Origin: Monosiga brevicollis MX1 | Taxonomy: Eukaryota > Opisthokonta > Choanoflagellata > Craspedida > Salpingoecidae | Reading direction: 5' to 3' | Assembly: GCF_000002865.3 (NCBI RefSeq) | Contig: NW_001865050.1 | Location: 989,762 to 1,053,761 of the forward strand | DNA: 64,000 nucleotides | Translations under genes and position numbers: made by a program | Notes under the pieces: model-generated | Databases searched by the model: none | Seen by the model: the letters and a program-made list of their open reading frames with translations, nothing else | What the model was told of the DNA's origin: nothing | In this document: positions 12,383 through 23,090 of the stretch, piece after piece | How positions within the stretch are numbered: position 1 is the stretch's first letter | Layout of the letters: every line of letters starts with the position of its first letter

Positions 12383-12698
12383 TTGAAAGAGACGACAGAA
12401 AAAGTAAAAAAAAATAAAAAATACAGTGAACAGAGAAAAAAGAGAGAACAAAAAGAGATTTTTGTTTTTGCCGGGGACGTGTGGGAAGAGGGGTAGGAGA
12501 TGAGGAAGGGTTCGGGGTCACGACAAGAGGCCAGGTCGACAAGAGGACTAGTGGTACGAAACAGCCATTCGCATGGGCGAGGGTCGCCCTTTTCTTGAAG
12601 CAATAGGCAACAGTGGGCAAAGTTGAAAGCGCTAGAGCTCTGTCATGAATTGAATATGAATCTCGAGGAGTGGCTCGGAAAACAACGGCGCGACTACT
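12380..12698. other. intergenic between IWS1 stop and ZC3HC1 repeat
   Basis: No gene seen. Contains an A-rich patch (about 12400-12465) and the presumed 3' untranslated region of IWS1. Confidence 0.5.
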
Positions 12699-15248
12699 TC
12701 ATCGAGCCAGAGAAGGATCCTGAAATGTTGACCTTTGGGCAGGAAGCGGAATATGAGCCAGGACACAACCAGGATCATCAAGCTTATGGATAGATGATGC
12801 AAACTTGATTGCAGAGGTTGTCAAAAGGTCCGAGGCAGCAGGCTGCAGGGGTGAGTACAAACGTACCGAGGCGCCAGTGCCACCACGGCGCGAAGACTGC
12901 TGAAGCTTTTTGAAGCTCATGGCCATTTTGTCAAATCCAGTCGCAGAAACCGTTTCCTGAAAGCGTGGCCAACAAGGAATGTGATGTGCTGCACCAGGAG
13001 AACGGGCCAGGTAGCGTCAGAGCTCGTGTCATACCTTGACGTTGGGATCAATGGGGCGCGCCACCTTGTGTTCTGGTCGCTTGATGTAGGTGCGTGTCTG
13101 AGGCTGCGGCATGCGGGCACGGGCAATAAATCCCTTTTCGCCGGGGCGTAGACGAGAAGTGTCAACTGCCGGGGCTTCTGATGCTTTGCTGTTGCCTCCT
13201 GACGATGCCCGCCGTGCCATGCGAGCCTGATGCAACACGATCGCGCGCTTCTCTTCCTCCGGCAGCTGCAACAGTCAGAGGCCGCAAGGCATGAGCCACG
13301 GATTCTCCGGACACTGGCGAGGTGGGCGGGTACGCCACGGGGCAGGTGCAGAAACAAACCTGGTCAAACTTGTTGTGTGTACCCGTGAGCTGGCGGGTCC
13401 AGGCTTCAATGAGACGCGTAAGACGCTGCTTATTCTCAATCGTCTCTTTGGGGTGCTGGCGCAAAAAGTTGCACAAACGGCCTAGTTTGGATTCCTCAAA
13501 GGATTCCTTGTCTTGTTTGTCAAAGGGTGGCATGTGCTCGAGTGCACTATACATGGCGTTGCGAACCTGGCATTGCGCGCGGGTCGGGGCAGGGAGCGAC
13601 AGAGTGAGGCGAGTTGAAGCGCGACGCAGTATTCTAGCGAATGAAGAGCCATGGATAACCCAGCACGAACCGGCTCAGGGGGCAGGGAGCGGTCAGGCAA
13701 GGGCTTGAGCCACAGCGCATATTGTTTGTAGGCGGCGTTCTCAAAAAAGGTTAATCGGTACGAAGCGTGCTGGATATATGATTTGGCCTGGACAAAAAGC
13801 AAACAAACAAACAAACAGACAAACAACCAAGCATGGCGCATGTGGGCAGGGAAAGAGCGGGAATAAGCAAGATCAAAAGTCGTGCCGGCGGAGGGCAAGT
13901 GGGCCCTACCGATTCAAGATAGCGGAGCTTGTAGACGGCGGGGCGATGGGCGTAGACGGCTTTGATGTCCTCTTCCGCGGCCACGGTCATGCGGGTGAGG
14001 ACCGTTTTGACGACCTCATCCTTCATGGTATCATCACCATCCTGAGCGCGGCGCTTGGGGCGCTTTAGCTTGGCCCACGGGGAATCGTCAGAAGCCGTGA
14101 TTGGAGCTACGGGCCCTGCGAGACACGGCCCAGGTGTGAGAAGAATCCTCGGTCGACTGTTGTACACGTGCAAAGACGTGCAAAGTGTGTCCGGGCATAT
14201 GACGAACCATCGTCTTCGGCATCCTCGTCCACCGCTCGCTTTGAACCTATCAGGCGCCCGCACGACAAAAGGTATGCAAGGGAACGATCAGAGGGCAAAA
14301 TTCGACGGCAGCGGCCGGTGCTATGGTACTGGTCCTTGGCAGCGGGCGGCTGGCGTGCTTACGTGGGTTGCGGCGGTACGTCTTGCTTTTCTCCTTTGGC
14401 GCCTCTTCTGGTTCGGGCTCGGGCAGGAGCTGCGAAATTTCGCTTTGTTCAAAGCCCTGTGGCATCAAGCAGAGCGGGTGATTCGGGGTGAACAACGATT
14501 GATGCTCTGCTGGTGTGGAAGGGGGCAGGCCTGGCGCGAGACACGAAGAGCCGGTGGCAGGATCATCAAGCCCACCTCAAACTCTTCGTCTTCGTCGTCA
14601 TCGTCGTCATCAAAGCCGAACACGTTGGCCAGCACTGTAGCAGCGAGATGAGGGGCACAGTGAGCGGGGCGGGAGAAAAGGGCAAGGCTGTAGGCGTGCC
14701 GCGTGCTTGGGCATACCAGCGTTTGTTTCCATGTCAAGGTTATTGCTGGCGTCGGGGGCCGGCTCCTCAGCACTGGGATCCGCTTGTGCGTCCTGCATAG
14801 TCTGATCGGCCGCATCGTCGTTGGCATCAGCGTCAGCGTCAGCCTCGGGCGCCGTGTCTGCTGACACCGGCTTGTCCTCGCTGCGCTCGGGCGCCAGCTC
14901 ATCCTCAGGTGCCGTGTCCACGGCTGCGGAGGTGCTCTGTTCCTCAGACGCCGCAACGTCTGCTGACGCATCCATGTTTTCAGCTTCCTGCTTGCTGACC
15001 TCGGCCTCTGAGACCGCGCTCGTCTCGGGCTCAGCACCTGTATCCTCTGTGGCGGGCGCGTCGGGCTCAGCCTCATCAACGGGCGCCGCCGTAGTGTCGG
15101 TCGGGGTCGCCTCCTCCGAGGCATCGGGCTGCGCCTCTGGCGCCGACCCATCTACATTATCATGTCCATCATCCTCCCGGTTCTGGTCCGCCACCGCCAC
15201 CGCCACTGCCACCGTCTCGGCCGGTGCTGCCGTATCTACCTCGGCCAT
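12699..15248 (-). CDS. IWS1: transcription elongation factor IWS1 (Spn1)
   Basis: IWS1/Spn1 binds Spt6 and RNA polymerase II during elongation and links transcription to mRNA processing and chromatin. Ten in-phase exons (15248-14717, 14634-14576, 14456-14363, 14246-14208, 14115-13910, 13787-13671, 13566-13360, 13265-13035, 12956-12867, 12719-12699) give about 531 residues. The N-terminal 200 residues are acidic and Ala-rich, ending in an Asp/Glu run (GFDDDDDDEDEEFE), as in other IWS1 proteins. The conserved TFIIS N-terminal-like domain follows: WLKPLPDRSLP matches the family signature almost exactly, then LCNFLRQHPKETIENKQR and LIEAWTRQ. After it comes the conserved LRPGEKGFIARARMPQP element. 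The C-terminal tail is shorter than in animals, and the last exon holds only six codons and the stop. The gene is divergent from cornichon. Confidence 0.95.
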
Positions 15249-15884
15249 CCCCAGTCGGCGACGAGAGAGGAGAGAGAGAGAGAGAGAAAAATAAATCGGA
15301 TCATTCTTGTCACAAGGAGCAAACGTATCATTATCCTTCTCACTGTATTCGCTACATCAACCTCTGCAATAATCTCTTGTGTCTGCTCTCTCTCTGCCTC
15401 TCTCTGTCTGTCTCAGTCTGTCTCAGTCTCTCTGTCTCAGTCTGTCTCAGTCTCTCAGTCTCTCTGTCTCTCTGTCTGTCTCTGTCTCTGTCTGTCTCTG
15501 TCTCTGTCTCTGTCTCTGTCTCTCTCTCTGTCTCTGTCTCTCTCTCTCTCTCTCTTCAATCTCTCTGTCTCTCTCTCTCCCTCTTCAATCTCTCTGTCTC
15601 TCGCTTCAATCTGTCTCTCTCTCGCTTTGTGTGCTTTTTGCAGTTGACAGTGGACGGAACGGCATCGCTCGGGGTGGTGCTTTCTTCTAGGGCTTGGCGT
15701 CTTGTATCCGAATCGCTGGGGAGTGAGGGTGTTGAGTTCTCGAGGGGTTCTTCATCTTCTTCATCTTCTTTTCCGTTGCTTGGACGGTACGTGATTGCTG
15801 GGGTGCCGAGACTGGTCGAACAGGCCACTGGACGTGTTCTTATCAACTTCTGGCTCGACGGATGCCTGCAGATAGACCAGCATC
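15249..15884. promoter_or_regulatory. divergent promoter region IWS1/cornichon, full of CT-type repeats
   Basis: 636 bases between two outward-facing start codons must hold both promoters. It carries a GA tract at about 15258-15288, starting about 10 bases upstream of the IWS1 start. A long degenerate CT/GTCT/TCAGTC array fills about 15366-15630. No TATA box could be assigned. Confidence 0.55.
15366..15635. repeat. (CT)n/(GTCT)n compound simple repeat
   Basis: About 270 bases of interspersed CT, GTCT and CAGT units, including near-duplicate blocks reading TCTTCAATCTCTCTGTCTC at about 15553-15600. Low complexity; any frame through it gives only Ser/Leu/Val runs. Confidence 0.9.
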
Positions 15885-16709
15885 ATGACCGCAGACGTCT
15901 TGCTCTGGATCTTTGCCGTCGTTGTCGTGGTGGCTCTCCTTTTCCTCATGGTTTACAATGTAGGTCAAGGCTTGCGCTTGTTGGAGTTGGCCGGGCGCCC
16001 CCGCCCTTTTTTTTTTTTTTTTTGCACCATGCAATGCTTGCTTGGACCGACTCGCTCGACTCCCGCCTCGCCCAGCTCCCGTCTCGCTCATGTGGCGTGG
16101 CATTGTCAAATCTAGCTCCTGGCCTTTGATGAGCTGGCGCATGATCACAAGAACCCTATTGACGTGTGCAACTCCCTCAACCCGGTACGACTTGACCGAC
16201 CGACCAGCCTCTTGTTGAGTCAGCCCAACTCGACACATCGTGATGCGTTAGACGCGCTTCCTGCTCACACCGATTTAATCTGGACTGGTAGCTGGTGCTG
16301 CCCGAGTACATTGCGCAGGGTGTTCTGACGCTGTTATTCCTCTTGACGGGCAACTGGATGTGTGCATTGCTGATGGCACCTTTGACCTGTTACCATGTCT
16401 GGCGCTACCTGAACCGCCCCATGATGTCTCAACCGGGCATTTACGACATGACCGAGATGTTCAACCGGGATGAAATGCGTCACAACAACGTTGAATCCGC
16501 CGTCAAGCTGGCTTTCTACATGCTGACCTTTTTCTACTTTTTGTATCGGTACGTGTTGTTGCGAATGGCAGCTGGGCTCAGCCATACCAGCACCACGCGG
16601 CGGCCATATGCAATCGTCTTATGCCTCACCCTATTTGCTTTTTTTAATGTCTGGGTGCAGCATGATGTATGCCTTGCTGGCCGATGACGACAAGTCAACA
16701 TTTGCCTAA
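15885..16709 (+). CDS. CNIH: cornichon family cargo receptor
   Basis: Cornichon (Erv14/CNIH) is a small ER membrane protein that loads cargo, such as TGF-alpha-like ligands or channels in animals, into COPII vesicles. Four exons (15885-15959, 16116-16184, 16292-16548, 16661-16709) encode about 149 residues, the usual family length. The first transmembrane helix is VLLWIFAVVVVVALLFLMV. It is followed by the family hallmark LLAFDELAHDHKNPIDVCN and LVLPEY. The second half carries CYHVWRYLNRPMMSQPGIYD, another signature, then KLAFYMLTFFYFLYR as the last helix. The start is preceded by CATC and gives the expected N-terminus. It could be Erv14-like or CNIH1/4-like; subfamily not decidable here. Confidence 0.96.
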
Positions 16710-17174
16710 AGCGATGCTCTTGATTTTTTCTTCCCCGGGGCCGGGGACAGTCACTCACAAACCCGGTGGTGGTGGTGCTGCTGCCTGTGTTGACCATTTT
16801 TTTTTTCCCAGCATGCTACCTCTCTTGATGGAAATCAACCTAGCGCGTCGTTTTTTCGAATGAATTTACATGTCAATGCCACGGCATCACGCCAAGCTAA
16901 TGCATCTACAGTTCAAACGCTGGGGCAGCATGTAGGCACATGCAAGTGTCCACAACCTGCCTGAGGGCGCACGTTTTAGGTTCACACCATCACAACAACA
17001 ACCAGAAAAAAGAACAACAGCCCCCGCCCCCTCTCCAACTGACTCTTTACGACAATGTCACGGCATAACCGAGCAGGGTTGACTATTCGACCAGCTCAGC
17101 CGCATATTCCACTCATTTGCACACCTTCACACTTCACACCAAAGACTCGGATATGATCGCATTGAGCTCGGTGA
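16710..17174. other. convergent intergenic region, cornichon and GMF 3' ends
   Basis: 465 bases between two converging stop codons. Only presumed 3' untranslated sequence; no gene or hairpin terminator recognised. Confidence 0.5.
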
Positions 17175-18107
17175 TTAGCCGAAAAAGCCAAGCTTGGTCT
17201 TCAGCCACTCCTCGGTCATGTCTTCGGCATCGCGCATCTCAAAGACCTGTCAGATAGCAGGGCAGAATGCAAATCAGGGCTGACAGGTGCGCGCGAGCCA
17301 ATGGGTTCGGTGAATCTTGTGACAAGCAATGGCGGCCCGACCTTGGTAATATCAGTGGCAGCAAGGACCGAGGGTTTCGAGCCAGCATAGATCATGTTTG
17401 TCTCAGGCTTGACGCCTAGGATCACGAAACAAAAATGAGAAGGCAGGTGCAAGCACAAAGACACGGGGCAGTATGAACCATGCCTACCACTGGGGCAGTA
17501 GTAGATGAAGCAGAGCGGGTAGGAGATGCGTCCATCGCCATGATCATGGCAGTAGCTGTTATGACAACCACACCACAAAGGGTCATCCTCAGATGAGCGC
17601 ACCATAATTCACCAGAGCTTCCCGCCGAAAGATGGCCATGGTCAGGAACGACGTATGGTCGAGCACAGCAGCTCTTCTCACCTGTAGGCGACGAAGCGAG
17701 GGTTGAACTCGGGGAGCTCTTCGGCCACTTCAGCGATGGTGCAATCTTCCATCTCATCCTCAATCTCGACCTCCATGGACTTGACGTCGATTTTCACTGG
17801 AGGATGGACAGCGGGGGCTGGTGAGTAGGAGCTTGTGGCAGGCCGGGGAAGATGAATCGGGTGCAGCAAAGACAGTCATGTACGCACTGATGATGGCGGC
17901 GCAGTTCTTGGCCTTGCGAAAGCGAAACTTTCGGAGCGCTGCCTTGACCTCGTCAGGGATGGTGCAAACATGAATGTCCGTCTACAGCACCGTGAGCAAT
18001 CGCAAATCACGAGTCACGCAGCAGCCATGTCATCCGCAGAGAAACCCGCACAATCACCCCACCCCACACGCGCCTCAGCCAAGTCGAGCCAGCTTCACAC
18101 GTACCAT
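17175..18107 (-). CDS. GMF: glia maturation factor (ADF-homology Arp2/3 debrancher)
   Basis: GMF proteins are ADF/cofilin-like and bind Arp2/3 to dissociate actin branches. Six exons join in phase (18107-18105, 17981-17888, 17796-17682, 17555-17488, 17415-17342, 17246-17175), giving about 141 residues against 142 in human GMFB. Diagnostic blocks are KAALRKFRFRKAKNCAAIIM at the N-terminus, HDHGDGRISYPLCFI in the centre, VKPETNMIYAGSK, and TEEWLKTKLGFFG at the very C-terminus. The first coding exon consists of the ATG alone, followed at once by a GTACGT donor; the next exon continues in frame with TDIHVC. This start is the only one that gives a family-like N-terminus. Confidence 0.96.
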
Positions 18108-18498
18108 GATATCGGTTGAGACACGGCCGCCAGAAGCAAAAAAAAAAAAAAATGAAATGAAGAGGGAGAGAGTGAGAGAGCAACAAAATGAAGAGAGAGA
18201 GAGAGAGCTTGAGAGAGAGAGAGCTTGAGAGAGAGAGAGCTTGAGAGAGAGAGAGCTTGAGAGAGAGAGAGCTTGAGAGAGAGAGAGCTTGAGAGAGAGA
18301 GAGCTTGAGAGAGAGAGAGAGCTTGAGAGAGAGCTTGAGAGCTTGAGAGAGAGAGAAAGAGCTTGAGAGAGAGAGAGAGAGAGCTTGAGAGAGAGAAGAG
18401 TGAAGCGTGTAAGAGCTTGAGAGTTTGAGAGTTTGAGTGTGTGTGCGAGAAAAGTATTTTACATCTTCACCCAGCCGTCTGTTTTTGCAGTCAAGCAT

Positions 18499-18539
<41 letters not shown>

Positions 18540-18944
18540 CTGCGCGGTTTTTGGCAGTGGTGGCAGTGGTGGCAGTGGTGGCTGCATCGAGGGTGGCGCG
18601 GGTATTCGTTGTTTCACTCCGATGTGCTTTTGAATGTGGCTCGCGGGTCCGGTTGGCATCACTGAACTGAGTGAGGTGGCCTTCATCAGAGGCGTTGGCG
18701 TGGCGTGAGCTTGATCGTGCATGCGAGTCAAAGACTGACTGGCGCAGGGTACGTGTGATGGTCACGATAGCAAAGGGCAGCGGCATTGGATTCCTAGTGG
18801 CCACTTGTTCAGGTTGCCATTTTGGTATTGATAACGTGGCACTGCCACGCCATTGGCCGCAGCCCCGCTGACCATCATCAACAGCCAAATCAGCACACTC
18901 GCAAAGCCAGTGGGCCAGTCGCGGCCGTAGCCACGCACGCTGCC
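18108..18944. promoter_or_regulatory. divergent promoter region GMF/TGDS with GA minisatellite
   Basis: Between two outward-facing start codons. The GMF side is filled by an A-run and the GA-rich minisatellite; the TGDS side (about 18540-18944) is ordinary GC-rich DNA with a short GGTGGCAGT triplication at about 18555-18582. A second GA tract lies at about 18503-18537. No gene seen. Confidence 0.5.
18194..18402. repeat. GA-rich minisatellite, unit about 14-16 bases
   Basis: Tandem copies of a unit of the type AGAGAGAGAGAGCTTG, about twelve in number with variable GA length. It starts about 90 bases upstream of the GMF start codon. It appears to have arisen by CTTGA interruptions spreading through a GA dinucleotide tract. 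Confidence 0.92.
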
Positions 18945-20391
18945 ATGGATGCGGGCGAGGCTCAAAGAGAGCCCCAGGGCCGGGCCCATCAACCACAGCG
19001 ACTGCTGATCACGGGCGGCGCCGGCTTTATAGCCTCACACGTGGCCAAGCACTTTTTGACCACCTATGAAACCTATGAGCTCGTTGTCGTGGATGCCCTC
19101 ATGTACTGTGCCAATCGACGCAACCTACCCGAGCATCCGCGGCTCACCTTTGTCCACGGTGACATTACCGATCTTGCAGCCGTGGAGCATCTTCTCTGCA
19201 CGCACCGCTGTGATACCATCTTGCACTTTGCAGCCCAAACCCACGTCGATCGCTCCTTCGCCAACAGCTTCTCTTTCACCCACAACAACATGCTCGGAAC
19301 ACATGTCATGCTCGAGGCTGCCAAGGTAGGTCCCAACCCATCCTTCGCTCTATTCTTGCACAAGCTTGCCGCTGCAAATTCAAATCCATCATTTGCGACG
19401 CTCTTTCGGGTTCACCTGCGTCGCCATTGTTAGCGCCACCGCGATATTGTCCAGCTCTTTGTCCACGTCAGCACAGACGAAGTGTACGGCGAAACAGTGC
19501 CGGGCGAAGACCGCCACTTTTTGGAGAAAATCTCCCCACTCAACCCGACCAACCCTTATGCTGCCAGCAAGGCAGCCGCAGAGATGATGGTCAAGGCCTA
19601 TCAAAAGTCGTATGACCTTCCAGTCATTGTCACCCGTGGCAATAATGTATGCTGCCCGCCCTCTCCCCTCCCCACCCCTTCAGTTCATGTCCAGCAGCCG
19701 CACCATGGGCTCCGGCCCTGATCTCTCATCCTTCATTCATCTTAGGTGTATGGGCCTCATCAGCACCCAGAAAAGCTGGTGCCCAAGCTCATCTACCAGG
19801 CCCTCCGTGACCAGTGCTTGACCTTGCACGGTGATGGCTCGCAGCAACGCGGCTATGTTTTTGTTCAAGATGTTGCTCGGGCATTTGACATTCTCGTCCA
19901 CCGAGGTACGGGTCTGCACGTGTGCGCGTGCCCATCTGAGCGCTTGGTTATTCATGCATGCTCACTACCTTTTGTTCTTTTTTTTTGAAAAAAACAGGCT
20001 TACCAGGCCAAACATACAATATTGGCACTGACACGGAGCTGTCCGTGCTACAAGTCGCGCAAGACATTTGTGATCTCCTCGGCAAGCCGCGATCCTTGAT
20101 TACCCACGTCGAGGTGCGATGGTCATGCACCCCCACTCGCTGTGCCTTGCCTAGTTGCTGCGCTTGCTGACAGGTTCGACTCGAATCTGCAATCGCCGCA
20201 CGCAGGACCGTTGCTTTCAAGATCGTCGGTACCTCGTCGCCAACGAAAACTTGCTTCAGCTCGGGTGGGCGCCCGGCACGTCATGGCGTGATGGCCTGAG
20301 GAGCACCATTGCTTGGCAGCGCGAGCACCCAGACTACTGGCCAGATCTGGAAGCGGCATTAGAGCCGCACTACCCGACCCCGGCCGAGTGA
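18945..20391 (+). CDS. TGDS: dTDP-D-glucose 4,6-dehydratase-like enzyme (TGDS)
   Basis: Extended short-chain dehydrogenase of the RmlB/TGDS group, which converts a nucleotide-glucose to the 4-keto-6-deoxy sugar using tightly bound NAD. Five in-phase exons (18945-19325, 19434-19646, 19746-19905, 19998-20113, 20206-20391) encode about 351 residues, matching human TGDS. The NAD-binding motif is LLITGGAGFIASHV near residue 20. Other hallmarks are LHFAAQTHVDRSF, VSTDEVYGE (Thr-Asp-Glu of the dehydratase active site), and YAASKAAAE, the YxxxK catalytic pair. LPGQTYNIGTDTE and a C-terminal segment with GWAPGTSWRDGL complete the fold. The start is the first ATG giving a short hydrophilic N-terminal extension; an earlier upstream in-frame ATG at 18822 is possible but weaker. 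Confidence 0.94.
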
Positions 20392-20798
20392 CCGTGGCGA
20401 GCAACGCCAGCGCCCTCGCTTTGTAATAGACGCCAGACGCCGTGCGTGACATGGCCTTGTTATTTAGGACCTGGCTGCTCAAGCCTCGCTTCCCCATCAT
20501 CTCAACCCGATTCGATCTTCTCTTCCTCCCAATCGACATGATAATATTCGCCTTGTCCCACGCATTGCGCTTTCTCTCAACAGACACGCCTACCCATCCT
20601 CATGCCATTCTTTCTTCAAGATCGCGTCCTGGGATGATCTAATGATGAGTACCCGATGGTTCGACAACTGTGATTCAACTGGTTTTTATCTTCATCAAGC
20701 AGGGGCTCGTAGCGAGCCGATGTAGCACCCCCAAGGCAGAAAAACAAGCACAAGCACACGGGTGCGGACCATGCCGGCGAGTGCAAAGAGTGCAGGGC
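20392..20798. other. convergent intergenic region, TGDS and PSMC2 3' ends
   Basis: About 400 bases between converging stop codons; presumed 3' untranslated regions. Nothing else seen. Confidence 0.5.
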
Positions 20799-22507
20799 TC
20801 AGTTATATGTCATGTAACGGGCAGTAGAGCTAAACTTGGCAAAGCCCTTGATGACCTTGTTGATGGCATCGATAAAGTCCTTCTCGGTGGCCACCTTGCG
20901 CCGGGCACGAATGGCGTACATGCCGGCCTCGGTGCAGACGGAGCGAACCTCGGCACCCGTGCAGTTGGGACAGAGGCGTGCAAGGAGTTCGTAGCGAATG
21001 CCGCGTTCCACGGACATTGACTTGGTGTGGATGCGGAAGATGTTGGCGCAGCCCTCAATGTCAGGTGGGCTAAACTCAACCTTGCGATCCAGACGACCCG
21101 GACGTAGGAGTGCCGGGTCCAGAGTGTCCGGTCTGTTGAACGTGGGCGAAGGAGCACAAGGAATGAGATGTCAGCGCTCACAAGACAGTCGGCGGACGGC
21201 TTTGAACGAGACGCGGCCTCCTGTGGCATCCACGTAGAAATGGTGGGTTGCAAGGTTGTAATCAAAGACAAGACCGTACCGGTTGGTAGCCATTAGCACC
21301 TTGATGTTGCCACGAGCATCAAAGCCGTCAAGCTGGGTGATGAGCTCAAGCATGGTTCGTTGCACCTCGTTGTCACCACCGGCGCCGTCATCGACACGAG
21401 CCCCGCCAATAGCATCAACCTCATCAAAGAAGATGATGGCCGCCTTCTTTGTGCGTGCCAGTTCAAAGATTTCGCGGACCATGCGAGCGCCCTAGTGTCG
21501 AGTTTCGAAAGCAGGTGAAGAGAGCAACAGGGGCCGAGCGGTTAGGTGGCGGCGCAACAGGTCACAAGGTGTACGCCTGCAAAGACAGGGCGAAGGTCTG
21601 ACACACCTCGCCGACGTATTTCTGGACCAGTTCCGAACCAATGACACGAATAAAGGCAGCATCGGTACGATTGGCGACGGCACGAGCGCACAGGGTCTTG
21701 CCGGTACCGGGTGGGCCGTAGAGGAGGATGCCCTTGGGCGGGTCGATGCCCAGATCCACAAAGCGCTCCGGGTGGAGGAGGGGCAGTTCAACGACTTCGC
21801 GCAGCTTTTGGATCTGCTCTTTGCAGCCGCCAACATCAGCGTAGGTCACGTCGGGCTTGTCTTCTACCTGCATCATGGTAACGCTGGCGTCAATCTTGGG
21901 GGGCAGGGGAATGTGGATCTGGTACTTGGTGCGGTCGACGCCCACGCGCATGCCCTCTTCAATGTCAGTCGGGGCAACCTTCTCGTGGAGAGCCACCACA
22001 AACTTGGCAATCTGCTTGATGTGGATGAGGTATTTGTTCTCATCCTCCGTGTCACCGGCCATGATTTTGGTGCAGCGGGCCACTTGGAGGGGGTGCTCCT
22101 CGCTCATCATCTGCTTATCTGCGGCCAGATCCCACAAACTGGGGTGGGCCAAGCCCGTGTCTGACTCCTTGATACCGGTCATTTCCTTGATCTTCTTGAG
22201 GCGAGTGTTCACGTCCTTCTCCGCGTCTTTAATGGCGTTGGTGTAAGGGCCCACACCATAGGTTTTGAGCATGGCAATGTCACCAGCATCGAGGGCTGAC
22301 GGAAAAAGCAGACGGACACCAGGGCGGGGCAAATGGCGCGTGAGTCGGCGGCTCTCGTGAGCATATGGTACCTGTGGACCGAGGGCAGCCACCCGAACCA
22401 AAAGCCATCTCATCACTCATCAACCAACCTTGAATGTCCTCCGTCTCGGCCTTGTCGTCAACGACACGACGCTGGTCGCTGCCCAAATAGTCCTTGCCTT
22501 TGGCCAT
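20799..22507 (-). CDS. PSMC2: 26S proteasome regulatory ATPase Rpt1 (PSMC2)
   Basis: AAA+ ATPase of the hexameric proteasome base that unfolds ubiquitinated substrates. Four exons (22507-22429, 22295-21607, 21491-21280, 21132-20799) give about 437 residues (human 433). The N-terminus MAKGKDYLG and the coiled-coil/OB region ([30 protein letters not shown]) are specific to Rpt1. Walker A is GPPGTGKTL, Walker B is [11 protein letters not shown], and the second region of homology includes [20 protein letters not shown] across an exon junction. The C-terminus ends MTYN, not far from the HbYX-like tail of Rpt1. All catalytic residues are present. Confidence 0.97.
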
Positions 22508-22889
22508 GATGACTGTCGTCCGCCGCGAGGTTCAGTAATGCACGACTTGATGAGCGCAAAGGCGAATACACGGTCAAGGGCGGCTCGGCGTGCGCACGGC
22601 ACAAGGCAGTTGCACGGCTCACCTGGTGCTCGGGGTTAAAGCAACGTCAGACGTCCTCTGGCTGACCAGTGTGCTTCCTTCTGCTTTTGACTTGGAAGAA
22701 AAGACCGGCGCCGCCAAGGTCGATGCTCGCTCAGGTCACAATGCAAACGGCCTCCCAACAAGCGTTGTGGGCACCTCCACGTCGAGGTGCAGAGCCGCAG
22801 AGAGACACTGACGAGACAACGCGACAGCTGATACCACTGGCAGGGCTTCTCCTTGAACCCGCAAACAGAAAAAAGCCACCAACAAAAAA

Positions 22890-22939
22890 NNNNNNNNNNN
22901 NNNNNNNNNNNNNNNNNNNNNNNNNNNNNNNNNNNNNNN
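22890..22939. other. assembly gap (50 N)
   Basis: Exactly 50 unknown bases, abutting the GA tract that follows. The gap probably marks a simple repeat that could not be assembled, so the real length is unknown. Confidence 0.98.
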
Positions 22940-22941
22940 AT

Positions 22942-22943
<2 letters not shown>

Positions 22944-23031
<88 letters not shown>

Positions 23032-23090
23032 GAGAGACAGAGAGACAGAGAGAGAGAGAGACTTAGAGAGACAGAGAGACAGAGAGAGAT
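22944..23090. repeat. (GA)n microsatellite with ACTTAGAGAGACAG interruptions
   Basis: About 85 bases of GA dinucleotide next to the gap, then two near-identical blocks carrying ACTTAGAGAGACAGAGAGAC. The left end is lost in the gap. Confidence 0.95.
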
